Positions 17,734 to 27,074 are shown, counted from the stretch's first letter. The stretch: 64,000 nt of DNA from Candidatus Enterococcus leclercqii (GCF_009933135.1 NZ_MAEH01000010.1:62001-126000); one strand, 5' to 3'. Notes: generated by a model from the letters alone, not told the origin. Numbers and translations: made by a program.

Positions 17734-19485
17734 ATGAGCAATGCACAGTGGATTTGGCAATATGTCAAACAGTACAAGGGGAAAATCGCTCTTGCCACTT
17801 TGTTTTTGATCGGAAATGCGATCTTAATCGTCATCAATCCGTATCTGGGCAAAATGGTGGTGGACCAAGTCATTTATAAAAATGAAGTGAACTTATTGAT
17901 TCCGTTAATCGCTATTATGATTGGGACCACCTTGGTACGAACGATAATGCGCTATTCCTATCAGATTTTGTGGGAGCGGGTAGGGCAAAATACGATCTTT
18001 CAACTGCGGGAAGATATGTATAAAAAATTGCAGGAATTGGACTTTGATTTCTTCAACCATACACGGGTGGGGGATATCATGGCCCGCATGACTGGGGATA
18101 CCGATGCGATTCGTCATTTCGTTTCCTGGGTCATCTATAACATCATGGAATGTGTCATCTGGTTTATGGCAGCGGTTGCGGTAATGGCTTTCATCAACTG
18201 GAAGCTGATGTTGGCGTTGGTAGCGGTGACGCCGGTTATCTTCTTGATGACCAATGGCATGGGGAAAAAAGCCCGTCCGTTGTTCTTTGAAATTCGGGAA
18301 AGTTTTTCACGGTTGAACTCAATGGTAGAAGAAAACATCGGTGGCAATCGAGTGGTCAAAGCCTTTGCCAGAGAAGATTTCGAAATCGAAAAATTCAATG
18401 GCTACAACGATGATTTCAAACAGCGAAACATGGCCTCGGCCAAGGTTACTCGGACGTATCTGCCGGTTTTAGACGGTTTGGCAGGTTCATTGGGTGCGAT
18501 TACACTGATTTTCGGTGGTGCTCTTTGTATTCAAGGGACCATGACGATAGGTGATTTGGTCGCATTCAATGGTTATTTGTGGATGTTGAACAATCCGATG
18601 CGGATGGCCGGCTGGTTGATCAATGATGTTCAGCGTTTCTCAGCAGCCTGCATCAAGATTCGTCAAATGTTAAATGCGGAGCCCCAAATTGAAGTTTCCG
18701 AAGAAAACCAAGTGGTACCAATCAAAGGATTTGTGGAATTCCAAGATGTTTCCTTCCACTTTTCCGATGATCCTAATCACAATGTTTTGGAAAACGTCAA
18801 CTTCAAGATTGCACCAGGGCAGTCCATCGGGATTTTAGGTGAAACGGGTTCTGGTAAGACAACACTGGTGAATCTGGTGGGACGTTTTTATGATCCGACG
18901 ACTGGGAAAGTGCTGATTGACGGCAAGGATGCCAAAGATTATCCAGTCCGCCAGTTGCGGGAAAACATCTCCATGGTTATGCAAGACGTTTTCTTGTTTT
19001 CCAACACTATCAGCGACAATATCGCATTTGGGAATCCTTATGCTGACAGTGATTATGTTCGGCAAATGGCGGTGGTGGCCGATGCGGACGCGTTTATTTC
19101 TCGAATGCCACAAGGGTATGAAACAATCGTTGGTGAGCGGGGTGTCGGTTTATCCGGCGGTCAAAAACAGCGGATTTCATTGGCCCGGGCTTTGGTGAAA
19201 GACCCATCGATTTTGATCTTGGACGACACCACGTCAGCCGTTGATATGGAGACGGAAAGTAAAATCCAGCAGGAGTTGGCGAAACTAACAGAAGCAAAGA
19301 CCACTTTTATCATCGCCCATCGTATCTCTTCAGTGCGGGATGCCGACTTAATCTTGATGATGGAAAAAGGCCGTGTAGTGGAACAAGGAACCCACGAAGA
19401 GCTGGTTTCAAAAGGCGGCAAGTATTACGAAGTGTACCAAAAACAACTAGGACTTACTGGAGGTGAGGCAAATGGCACGGAATAA
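17734..19485 (+). CDS. Heterodimeric ABC exporter, degenerate-site subunit (LmrC-like)
   Basis: A 583-residue ABC exporter half: six membrane helices, then an ATPase domain with Walker A GETGSGKTT and signature LSGGQKQR. Walker B reads ILDDTTSAVD, with Asp in place of the catalytic Glu. That replacement is the mark of the non-canonical subunit in heterodimeric exporters such as LmrCD and TM287/288. The start follows GGAGGT. The stop overlaps the next gene by 14 bases, implying translational coupling. Multidrug efflux is the likely family role. Confidence 0.92.
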   Translation: MSNAQWIWQYVKQYKGKIALATLFLIGNAILIVINPYLGKMVVDQVIYKNEVNLLIPLIAIMIGTTLVRTIMRYSYQILWERVGQNTIFQLREDMYKKLQELDFDFFNHTRVGDIMARMTGDTDAIRHFVSWVIYNIMECVIWFMAAVAVMAFINWKLMLALVAVTPVIFLMTNGMGKKARPLFFEIRESFSRLNSMVEENIGGNRVVKAFAREDFEIEKFNGYNDDFKQRNMASAKVTRTYLPVLDGLAGSLGAITLIFGGALCIQGTMTIGDLVAFNGYLWMLNNPMRMAGWLINDVQRFSAACIKIRQMLNAEPQIEVSEENQVVPIKGFVEFQDVSFHFSDDPNHNVLENVNFKIAPGQSIGILGETGSGKTTLVNLVGRFYDPTTGKVLIDGKDAKDYPVRQLRENISMVMQDVFLFSNTISDNIAFGNPYADSDYVRQMAVVADADAFISRMPQGYETIVGERGVGLSGGQKQRISLARALVKDPSILILDDTTSAVDMETESKIQQELAKLTEAKTTFIIAHRISSVRDADLILMMEKGRVVEQGTHEELVSKGGKYYEVYQKQLGLTGGEANGTE

Positions 19486-21253
19486 ATTCGATGTGGATGA
19501 GGAATTGGATCAGGAGTTTTCCTGGTCGGATCTCAAGCGCTTGGCTCAATATATCAAGCCCTATAAAGGACCGATAATCAAAGTCCTGGCTACGATTATC
19601 CTGGCCAATACAGCCGGTATGCTGGCGCCCATCTTCACTCAGCGGGCCATCGATACCTCGATTCCGCAAAAAAATATGCAAGAATTGCTGCTGATTGGTG
19701 CAGCGTTTCTAGTCACGCTGGTGGTCATTGCTATCTGCATGCGCTACCGGATCTTCCACATTACAGAAATTGGGCAAGATGTCTTGAAGGACATGCGCTT
19801 TGATATTTTTGAACATTTGCAACGACTGCCTTTCTCTTATTTTGACAATCGGCCCCACGGTAAGATTTTGATTCGAGTGGTCAATTATATCAATACCTTG
19901 AGTGACTTGTTGAGTAACGGTTTGATCAACTTAATCTCTGATATTTTCAACGTGATTATCACGCTGGTATTTATGTTCTCCATTGACTTTAAACTGACGT
20001 TGTACAGCTTGATGCTTTTGCCGGTCTTGTTCGTGATGGTCTTGTTCATCCAAGGCAAGCAGCGAGTCGCTTATCAAGTTTTAAGTAACAAGCAGTCAAA
20101 TATGAACGCCTATATCCATGAAAGTATTTCGGGAATCAAGATTACACAATCTTTTGCCCGTGAAGAAGAAAATCTACGGGTTTTCCAAGAAGTTTCTGAA
20201 GACTATCGGAGTTCCTGGATGCATGCGGTTAAAATTCAGTTTCTCTTATGGCCAGGGGTCCAAAATATTTCTGTAATCACTATGTGTATCATCTATTTTG
20301 TCGGTGTGCGCCAAATTGGTGTGGAGGTTTCCACTGGGACGCTGATTGCATTTATCGCCTATATCAATAACTTTTGGAACCCAGTAATCAATATTGGGAA
20401 CTTCTACAACAGCTTGATTACTGCTACGGCCTATTTGGAACGAATCTTTGAAACCATGGATGAAGTGCCGGATATTCAAGACAAACCAGGCGCAATCGAA
20501 TTGCCACAGATCAAAGGAAATGTTGATTTTGAGCATGTGACTTTCCGCTATGAAGAAGGCAAGGACATTCTAAAAGACGTCAGCTTCCATATTGACGCTG
20601 GTCAGTCCATTGCCTTAGTAGGACCGACAGGAGCAGGTAAGACGACTGTCATCAACTTGTTGAGCCGTTTTTACGACATCAATGAAGGATCCGTGAAAAT
20701 CGACGGATACGATGTTCGGGATGTCACTTTAAATTCACTGCGGCGTCAGATGGGGGTTATGCTGCAAGATACCTTCGTCTTTTCAGGAACGATTATGGAA
20801 AACATCCGCTATGGTAAATTGGACGCTACCGAAGAAGAAATCATCGCCGCAGCCAAAGTTGTGCGGGCCCATGATTTCATCAAAGAGCTGAAAGATGGCT
20901 ACAATACCGTTGTAGAAGAACGAGGGAGCACCTTGTCTGCCGGCCAGCGTCAGCTCATCTCCTTTGCTCGGGCGCTTTTAGCAGATCCAAAAATCCTGAT
21001 TCTGGATGAAGCCACGTCTTCCATTGATACCAAGACCGAAGAACTCTTACAAGAAGGCTTGTTGAAATTATTGGAAGGACGAACCTCATTTATCATCGCC
21101 CACCGATTGTCTACCATCAAAAATTCTGACAAGATTTTCTATGTTTCCGGCGGTACCATTGCCGAAGCCGGCAGTCACGACGAGTTGATGGCCCAAGGTG
21201 GCTTGTACCATCATTTGTACCAATCGCAATACGATCTCTTGCAGGCAATTTAA
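19472..21253 (+). CDS. Heterodimeric ABC exporter, catalytic subunit (LmrD-like)
   Basis: The 593-residue partner of the preceding gene. It has an acidic N-terminal extension (FDVDEELDQEF) typical of LmrD-type subunits, six membrane helices, Walker A GPTGAGKTT and a canonical Walker B ILILDEATSSID with the catalytic Glu. Its signature reads LSAGQRQL instead of LSGGQ. One canonical and one degenerate ATP site are therefore expected in the heterodimer. The ATG at 19472 follows GGAGGTGAGG; the GTG at 19463 lies within that Shine-Dalgarno. Confidence 0.92.
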   Translation: MARNKFDVDEELDQEFSWSDLKRLAQYIKPYKGPIIKVLATIILANTAGMLAPIFTQRAIDTSIPQKNMQELLLIGAAFLVTLVVIAICMRYRIFHITEIGQDVLKDMRFDIFEHLQRLPFSYFDNRPHGKILIRVVNYINTLSDLLSNGLINLISDIFNVIITLVFMFSIDFKLTLYSLMLLPVLFVMVLFIQGKQRVAYQVLSNKQSNMNAYIHESISGIKITQSFAREEENLRVFQEVSEDYRSSWMHAVKIQFLLWPGVQNISVITMCIIYFVGVRQIGVEVSTGTLIAFIAYINNFWNPVINIGNFYNSLITATAYLERIFETMDEVPDIQDKPGAIELPQIKGNVDFEHVTFRYEEGKDILKDVSFHIDAGQSIALVGPTGAGKTTVINLLSRFYDINEGSVKIDGYDVRDVTLNSLRRQMGVMLQDTFVFSGTIMENIRYGKLDATEEEIIAAAKVVRAHDFIKELKDGYNTVVEERGSTLSAGQRQLISFARALLADPKILILDEATSSIDTKTEELLQEGLLKLLEGRTSFIIAHRLSTIKNSDKIFYVSGGTIAEAGSHDELMAQGGLYHHLYQSQYDLLQAI

Positions 21254-21270
21254 GAGAGCTGATGAACAGT

Positions 21271-21311
21271 AAAAAAGTCAACTGGCGTATTAATGCCAGT
21301 TGACTTTTTTG
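21271..21311. terminator. Terminator after ABC exporter pair
   Basis: AAAAAAGTCAACTGGC pairs with GCCAGTTGACTTTTTT across an eight-base loop. It is symmetric and also faces convergent cutC. Confidence 0.93.
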
Positions 21312-21378
21312 TGGCGTGCCCCACAGGCGCTCTATTATAAGAAATGCCGCCAAATTTTTGGTAGAGGTTAGTTTTCCA

Positions 21379-22020
21379 TCAGTTTGCCAAATTTACGATT
21401 TTGGTACCATGAGCTTCAGAAACGCCCAATTCTTTGACGACTTGATCGACATTTTCAAAGGTAATACCCGCGCCAGGTAAGATTAAAAGGCGACCGTCAG
21501 CGTAAGCAATCAGCTCTTTTAGACGGGAAAGATTGTCAAGAATTGGTGTGCCTGCCGCTCCGCCGTGGGTCAAAATACGATCTACGCCGTGACCAGCCAA
21601 CCAATCGATGGCTTCAAACTGCCGTTCAGCCGGAATTGCGTCGAAAGCCATATGAAAGGTGATCTGTAGACCTTCTGCATTGTCGATGAACAGTTCCAGT
21701 GCTTCTTCGTCCAACCAACCGCTAGGAGTCAAGCAGCCGAAAACAACACCGTCAGTTCCAAGTTTTTTGGCTTCAATTAAGTCGGTGTGCATAATCTTCA
21801 GCTCAATATCGTTGTAAACAAAGTCACCACCGCGGGGACGGATCATGGTCATTACCGGCACCCCTTTTTCACCAGCATAGCCCAATGCTTCTTCGATGAC
21901 ACCGGTCGAAGGCGTCGTTCCGCCGACAGCCAGGTTGTCACATAGCTCGATGCGGCCAGCACCAGCATGGATGGCCGCTGGAATATCCGTATAATTTTCA
22001 GCACAAAATTCTTTAATCAA
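21379..22020 (-). CDS. cutC: Copper homeostasis protein CutC
   Basis: A 213-residue TIM-barrel protein of the CutC family. Recognisable segments are RIELCDNLAVGGTTPS near the N-terminus, MIRPRGGDFVY, FHMAFDA and the LTHGGA segment. The family is linked to copper handling, although its biochemical role is unsettled. It is divergent from rlmA with about 200 bases between the starts. It appears complete, slightly shorter than the E. coli protein. Confidence 0.93.
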   Translation of the reverse strand: MIKEFCAENYTDIPAAIHAGAGRIELCDNLAVGGTTPSTGVIEEALGYAGEKGVPVMTMIRPRGGDFVYNDIELKIMHTDLIEAKKLGTDGVVFGCLTPSGWLDEEALELFIDNAEGLQITFHMAFDAIPAERQFEAIDWLAGHGVDRILTHGGAAGTPILDNLSRLKELIAYADGRLLILPGAGITFENVDQVVKELGVSEAHGTKIVNLAN

Positions 22021-22224
22021 CTAAAGTCACGTCCTTTGAAATAATGAATGATAGCAAGTCTGCAAGGCAACAAAGCTTTGTAAGCACCTGCTCTTCTGTG
22101 TAGAATTTTAACATATCTCTGTGGTAAAGTAGAGGACGAGGCGCCGATAACATAGCGGCCATAGGAAATGACACAGCCGCTGGAGCATACGCGGCAGAAA
22201 AAAGCAGTAGACGAGGAGAACAGG

Positions 22225-23079
22225 ATGGAAAAGAAGATTGATCGTGGCAAACGCTTTGTCTACGAACAGGCGCAATTGTTTCGTTGCCCACTGTGCCATA
22301 CCTCAATGAAGGGCAGTGCTGCTGGGCTGATCTGTGAAAACCAGCACCGTTTTGATGTTTCTAAAAAAGGGACCCTGTTCTTTTTGACCCACCAGGTGAA
22401 GACGGATTATGACCACGAGATGTTTGCCGCCCGCCGCCGCATGATCCAAAGCGGAATGTATCAACCGCTGCTCAAACGACTAGCAGCGTTGGTGCCGAGT
22501 GCGGGAACACTGCTGGATGTCGGTTGTGGCGAAGGTAGTTTTCTGGATTTGTTGTTAGAACAAACTGGTCAACAAGCAGCTATCGGGTTTGATATTTCCA
22601 AAGAAGGAGTTTACATGGCAACGGAACAACCGCAACCAGCATTTTGGTGTGTGGCTGACCTCACCAACTTGCCTTTTGCTGATAAGCGTTTCGATACAGT
22701 GCTGAATATTTTTTCCCCTTCAAATTATCGGGAATTTGCCCGAATCTTGAAGCCGGCGGGGCAGTTATTGAAGGTGGTTCCGGGCCCTCGTTACTTGCAG
22801 GAACTCCGACAAGCCTTCTACCCGGAGGATGTCACCAAGCAACAGTACTCCAATGCGCCTGTGGTAACGAAATTCACAGAGTTTTACCGACACTTCGAAA
22901 GTGAAGAAATAACGTACCAGTTTGAAATCCCAGCAGAGCGAAGACTGGATCTTTTGGAAATGTCCCCTTTAGAATGGGGTGTCAAACCAGAGCGAAAAGC
23001 TGAATTAAAAAAACAACCTTTAAGTAAAATCACAGTTGACTTATTGCTCCTGAAGGGCGAAAATTCTGCTTTTTTGTGA
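22225..23079 (+). CDS. rlmA: 23S rRNA (guanine-N1)-methyltransferase RlmA
   Basis: An SAM-dependent methyltransferase of 284 residues that modifies guanine in 23S rRNA helix 35 (G745 or G748 depending on the class). The N-terminus has the zinc ribbon CPLC...C...H, which reads rRNA. The SAM-binding motif is LLDVGCGEGSF, and FDTVLNIFSPSN carries a catalytic-loop-like segment. The ATG at 22225 follows GAGGAG; the in-frame extension to 22168 has no ribosome-binding site. In Gram-positive bacteria the TlrB/RlmA(II) class can affect macrolide response. Confidence 0.9.
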   Translation: MEKKIDRGKRFVYEQAQLFRCPLCHTSMKGSAAGLICENQHRFDVSKKGTLFFLTHQVKTDYDHEMFAARRRMIQSGMYQPLLKRLAALVPSAGTLLDVGCGEGSFLDLLLEQTGQQAAIGFDISKEGVYMATEQPQPAFWCVADLTNLPFADKRFDTVLNIFSPSNYREFARILKPAGQLLKVVPGPRYLQELRQAFYPEDVTKQQYSNAPVVTKFTEFYRHFESEEITYQFEIPAERRLDLLEMSPLEWGVKPERKAELKKQPLSKITVDLLLLKGENSAFL

Positions 23080-23098
23080 AGTTTTTGAGATTTTCCTG

Positions 23099-23127
23099 TT
23101 GCAAAAATCTGCGATGGGTGATATAGT
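23099..23127 (+). promoter_or_regulatory. Promoter of candidate small RNA
   Basis: TTGCAA (23099-23104), an exact 17-base spacer and TATAGT (23122-23127). No ORF begins downstream, and a terminator hairpin follows within about 115 bases. Confidence 0.65.
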
Positions 23128-23133
23128 TACGTC

Positions 23134-23248
23134 AAGTCATTTTTCATTGGTTTTTATCAGGTTCCTGTTCTGATAAAAGTTAGTGAAAAGAGCTTCACTA
23201 ACGTAACAACTTGCCGTGCTTGACACCGAGTTGCTACGTTTTTTTTGT
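23134..23248 (+). ncRNA. Candidate small RNA of about 115 nt
   Basis: Between a good promoter and a T-run, three hairpins follow each other: TTTTATCAG/CTGATAAAA (9 bp, about 23152-23178), TAGTGAA/TTCACTA (7 bp, 23181-23200) and a terminator stem AACGTAACAA/TTGCTACGTT with one mismatch, followed by eight T residues. The 5' segment GTCAAG is complementary to CTTGAC in the terminator loop, so a pseudoknot is possible. No coding frame with a ribosome-binding site is evident. I do not recognise a known RNA family. The rest of the interval to 23425 shows nothing else. Confidence 0.5.
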
Positions 23249-23424
23249 GTTTTTTTCGGGGAGCTTAGGTTGGTCGTGTGAATTGTCTGTTTTTGAAGAA
23301 GAACACTTCGAAAACTCAGTGTGTAGCGGAAGGCGTGAGAAGGGAATAGAGGCTTTGGTCTGCAAAGTGAAGGAACGGGCTGTGGCTTGGGCCTTTTTTT
23401 GTTGCGATGGTTTTGGTTTTTTAA

Positions 23425-24142
23425 CGATGCAACGATACATATGATCTTGCCATTGGCTTTACGTTGGCAATCGACTATTCCAAAAATAAAAAGATGGTTG
23501 AAAAAGAACATTGGGCCGAAGAATTCTGGCCAAGGATGACTATCCAGACTTCGGAAGGTCGTAATTTGGATGAGTTCGCTATGAGAATCGATGGCAATTT
23601 GGACAGGGAAAATCATGTGATGGAATATTACTTTGAAATGCAACCAAAACAATTTGCCGGCTATGCAAATTAAGAGGAGATTGATATTTCAATCGATAAA
23701 GTTACCGGCTTTGAGGCACGGCAGCCTTCTAAGCCTGGCTTTTATATGTTGGACAGTATAGAAACAAAAGGAAACTGGGATTTTACAGTAAATAATCGGA
23801 ATATCGAAAGATTGGTAGGTAAAACCTTTTTACCGACAACTGAAACGGAGTTACCGATAGCAGCTGGAATCGCCTATCCTAGCGGGTTTGCAATCAAGAT
23901 CACTGATTCAAAAGCGCTGCGGGCAATGCTCCATCAGCGGGTCAAAGAAGGAAAGAATAATTCAGAACGCTTACGGGTAGAAAAAAAATGGGGAAATCAC
24001 TTATTACGAAAGGGATAGTGGCTATGAAACGGTAGAAAATATTTCCTATTCGGTTTTTGCTTACACTGGTTATGATGAGGAGGCAAAAATCTTCTTGGAG
24101 AAAGAGGGTTTTGAAGATATCGAACTGAAATTTTCAGAATAG
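23425..24142 (+). pseudogene. Broken gene of unknown function (in-frame stop plus frameshift)
   Basis: Three protein-like stretches line up as one decayed gene. The first (about 23425-23670) has no plausible start and ends at TAA 23671-23673. The same frame continues open after that stop (23674-24018). At a run of eight A residues near 23983 a one-base shift restores a good reading (GEITYYERDSGYETVENISY) that ends at TAG 24140-24142. Together they would give about 235 residues of a mixed, charged, beta-rich protein. I do not recognise the family. The 5' end seems lost. Confidence 0.6.
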
Positions 24143-24167
24143 CTTTTCCAAATAGAATATCAAAAGA

Positions 24168-24208
24168 AACCGGCCAGATGGTATATCCGTGTGGCCGGTT
24201 GTTTTTTA
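24168..24208. terminator. Terminator between pseudogene and acyltransferase gene
   Basis: AACCGGCCA pairs with TGGCCGGTT across a 15-base loop and is followed by GTTTTTT. Confidence 0.85.
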
Positions 24209-24227
24209 CAAGGGGGTGTCGGTGGTT

Positions 24228-25244
24228 TTATTTCAACAGGGCTTTTTTCGGCTTCTGAACGTCAAACTGTTGTCGAAGCTTTTTGAGATACAGCAGCGTA
24301 CCTGTAAAAAAGACGGTCAGTATAAAAAGCGGCAGCCCCTGGATGACGATGCCTCTACTGGTTAGAAAGCTTATTTTGATAAGTTCCAAAACAGCGGGAT
24401 GCCAGAAAAAAAGTTCTTTTCCGATGGCTCTGAATTTTTGATCAGGAAGACGTGTAAGCTGAGGTTTTAGTAGACAAGGAACAACAATCAGCAGCAAAGG
24501 GATCAAGCTGAATAAAAAGTTTTTGTCATCTCCTTGATTGTGGTAAATCAGCCAACCTTCGCCACTCACGAATAATCCGCTGAAAAACAACTTTAAAGGC
24601 AGCTGTTGTTTGAAAAAAGGCTTTTGGTAATTGTCTTGTAAGAAAAAACCAAGCCAAATAAAAATCGGCGCGAAGAAAAGTCCGTTGCGTGTGGTGAAGA
24701 AGACACTCTTGTAAAGCTGATACACCGGTTCAACGGCACTGTGGCTGAAATAGGCAGAATAAGTTTCGTAGGAACCGATAGCATACAGTGTCAAAAAAAG
24801 CGCAAAGCTCCCGAGATACCCTATATGCTGGAGGAGTTTTTCGGTCAGGCGGGTTGCAAAAAGTAACGCCGGAAAATTCCAAAGGTGGTAACAAACCCCC
24901 AAGAAGAGTAAGCCCCAAACGATTGCAAAAGGCAGTAGTAAAAGAGACACCTGTCGTTCATATAAAATAAAGAGACCATAAGGCAGATAAACCCAGCTGA
25001 GGTAGCGGTACGTTTTATATTGTTGGCGGAAAAAAACGTACCAGTAGTCTGGCTGTGTTTTTTGACGTTGCCGATAGAAAAAACCGTTGATGACCAAAAA
25101 GAAGGGAACAGCCATCCGGCAAAAAATCGACTTGAGTAAAAAATGAAGCCACGGAATTTCCGACAAGCGGCCACAGTGAACCAAAATGACAAGAAGTGAA
25201 GCGAGCAATTGTGCTAGTGATAAATAAGGATATGTTTTTTTCAC
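24228..25244 (-). CDS. Membrane acyltransferase family 3 protein
   Basis: A 338-residue polytopic membrane protein with about ten hydrophobic helices. The N-terminus (LSLAQLLASLLVILVHCG, then RMAVPFFLVINGFF) has the conserved first-helix His and the PFF motif of acyltransferase-3 proteins, such as OatA membrane domains and the VanT membrane half. These acylate cell-surface sugars or transport a small substrate. The start is GTG with AGGAGG nine bases upstream. There is no fused extracellular or racemase domain. The substrate is unknown. Confidence 0.8.
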   Translation of the reverse strand: MKKTYPYLSLAQLLASLLVILVHCGRLSEIPWLHFLLKSIFCRMAVPFFLVINGFFYRQRQKTQPDYWYVFFRQQYKTYRYLSWVYLPYGLFILYERQVSLLLLPFAIVWGLLFLGVCYHLWNFPALLFATRLTEKLLQHIGYLGSFALFLTLYAIGSYETYSAYFSHSAVEPVYQLYKSVFFTTRNGLFFAPIFIWLGFFLQDNYQKPFFKQQLPLKLFFSGLFVSGEGWLIYHNQGDDKNFLFSLIPLLLIVVPCLLKPQLTRLPDQKFRAIGKELFFWHPAVLELIKISFLTSRGIVIQGLPLFILTVFFTGTLLYLKKLRQQFDVQKPKKALLK

Positions 25245-25444
25245 AGGAAAACCTCCTATCAGGTTTAGCTAGTGTAACTTTTTACTGTTGGGCTTAGCCA
25301 GCAACGATGGGTAACAAAGGGCGAAAACCTTGATGTATTAGTATGTTCTATTTTGTTGCGGCCTTTTTTTGAATGGAAGAATGTCGTCACAGTCTTTGAT
25401 TTGCTATACTGTCAGCAAGGAAAAGTTGCGAAAGGAAGTTTGGC

Positions 25445-26203
25445 ATGCGCATAGGGAAAATCATCAAGGAGGAACGTACAAAGCGACAGTTAACCCAGGA
25501 GAATCTGGCGGAAGAGTTTTTTGTTACCCGACAGCTGATTTCAAAGTGGGAGAATGATAAGAGCTATCCGGATCTGGATCAGGTCGTAAAACTGAGTGAG
25601 TTTTTTCAGCTGCCGTTGGATTATCTTTTAAAGGAAGATCAGAAAATGGTGGAGGAACTGAATTTCGATAGTCGCTCAAAAAAGTGGTTGAAACGTAGTG
25701 TGGCGGGTTTGTCTTTTATCATTGTGGGAATCTTGGTAACGATGGGGCTTCTTTTTTGGAACGATACATTGGTATTGGAGGCTGATGATCTGATTATTAC
25801 AGGAATCGAAAAAAAGGAGCTTTCTCCCGAAGAAGTCACAAATCCGGTCACCGGCCAGAAAGTTCAATTACCTGCGGATGTAGAGTATGTGATCTCGTTT
25901 AAAAGTGACCGTTTGTTTTGTGATTTAGCTCGGGTCTCAGGCTATGCGCAAGCGGTGGACCAATCGGGAATCCAAGTGACTGTCCTCGGGTTTAGAAAAC
26001 TGTTTGGTGGACGAAAAGAAAGTAAAATTTATGTACGGAGTTCTCGGGAAAATATTCTGGAAAAGGAAGGTTCAAATCTAAACAAAGGCATTTATTTTGC
26101 TGGGCTGTCTGCTCATTTTGCCAAAATAGACGAGGGCCAGCTGTTGATTCGAAAAGAAATCCTTGCTGAATTACCCAATTCTCCAAAGCTGCGGCTGGAA
26201 TAG
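25445..26203 (+). CDS. XRE-family regulator with C-terminal membrane anchor
   Basis: A 252-residue protein. Residues 1-60 form a HTH_3 (Cro/C1) DNA-binding domain, with LTQENLAEEFFVTRQLISKWEN the helix-turn-helix. A linker follows, then one transmembrane helix at about 87-107 (LSFIIVGILVTMGLLF). The C-terminal 140 residues should lie outside the cell and have no recognised domain. Such one-component membrane regulators often sense envelope or bacteriocin stress. No target gene is obvious; the next gene downstream is separated by a terminator. Confidence 0.82.
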   Translation: MRIGKIIKEERTKRQLTQENLAEEFFVTRQLISKWENDKSYPDLDQVVKLSEFFQLPLDYLLKEDQKMVEELNFDSRSKKWLKRSVAGLSFIIVGILVTMGLLFWNDTLVLEADDLIITGIEKKELSPEEVTNPVTGQKVQLPADVEYVISFKSDRLFCDLARVSGYAQAVDQSGIQVTVLGFRKLFGGRKESKIYVRSSRENILEKEGSNLNKGIYFAGLSAHFAKIDEGQLLIRKEILAELPNSPKLRLE

Positions 26204-26311
26204 GTCAGGTTGACAGAGCTGCTGGGGGAAATTTGGCCAATAGAAAAGACTGACTCACGGCGGTCTGCCCATTGTATTTTGCGGTTTGAATTTTGATTAA
26301 AGCATTTTTTT

Positions 26312-26357
26312 AAACGGTGAAAAGGCTGGATAATATCCGCTTTCTCACCGCTTTTTG
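26312..26357 (+). terminator. Terminator after XRE regulator
   Basis: AACGGTGAAAAGGCTGG pairs imperfectly with CCGCTTTCTCACCGCTT and is followed by a T-run. It lies about 110 bases after the regulator stop. Confidence 0.75.
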
Positions 26358-26466
26358 CATTTGTAACAGAAGCAAAAGTTGTCAGAGTGGGCGTGTTCGC
26401 TTTTTGAAGATTTGTTTTACATACGTGAAAAGCAGTCTCGGACTACTGCGCAGGGGCGGAAAGTTG

Positions 26467-26475
26467 TGCTATAGT
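26467..26475 (+). promoter_or_regulatory. Extended -10 promoter of trmL
   Basis: TGCTATAGT matches an extended -10 (TGnTATAAT with one change) about 70 bases before the start. The -35 region is poor. Confidence 0.5.
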
Positions 26476-26545
26476 AGGAGAAGAATTTTGCGGGAGGCTG
26501 GTCTGATGATCGCTGTCTACCGTGACAGAAATGGAGATTTTTTGC

Positions 26546-27058
26546 GTGAATCATATTGTTTTATTTGAACCGCAGATTCCGGCCAATACCGGCAATATTG
26601 CTCGAACTTGTGCGGCCACGAATACCCCACTGCACCTGATCGAACCGCTGGGCTTTTCTACTGATGACAAGCATTTAAAACGGGCAGGATTGGACTATTG
26701 GGAAGCTGTTGCAATCAGTTACCATCAGGATTTGGCGGCTTTTTTGGCGTACCTTGAAAAAGAAGAGAAGGCACAGCTGCATCTGATCACCAAGTTTGCC
26801 AATCGGGTGTATTCTGAGGTGGATTATACCGATGGGCAGGAGCATTACTTCATGTTTGGCAAAGAGACCACTGGTTTGCCGGAGACGTTCATGCGGGAAA
26901 ACGCAGAAAAATGCTTGCGAATTCCTATGAACGATCAACATGTTCGTTCGTTGAATCTCTCAAACACCGCGGCAATGGTCGTCTATGAAGCGCTGCGGCA
27001 ACAAGGGTTTCCCAATTTGGAACTGACCCATCATTATGAACACGATAAGCTGGACTAA
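26546..27058 (+). CDS. trmL: tRNA (cytidine(34)-2'-O)-methyltransferase TrmL
   Basis: A SPOUT-class methyltransferase that 2'-O-methylates the wobble base of tRNA-Leu isoacceptors. It has 170 residues. The start is put at GTG 26546, since family proteins begin with [18 protein letters not shown] and GGAG lies nine bases upstream; the GTG at 26522 has no Shine-Dalgarno. The SPOUT knot motifs [10 protein letters not shown] and LRIPM...[19 protein letters not shown] are present. A hairpin follows the stop. Confidence 0.92.
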   Translation: MNHIVLFEPQIPANTGNIARTCAATNTPLHLIEPLGFSTDDKHLKRAGLDYWEAVAISYHQDLAAFLAYLEKEEKAQLHLITKFANRVYSEVDYTDGQEHYFMFGKETTGLPETFMRENAEKCLRIPMNDQHVRSLNLSNTAAMVVYEALRQQGFPNLELTHHYEHDKLD

Positions 27059-27074
27059 AAGCCAGTAAAAAGAT

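Noticed and set aside
23195-23245. Resemblance of the RNA 3' part (CAACTTG...CACCGAG) to a Cas9 tracrRNA tail
   Set aside because: Only short words agree. There is no CRISPR repeat, anti-repeat or cas gene in the window, and the hairpin order differs.
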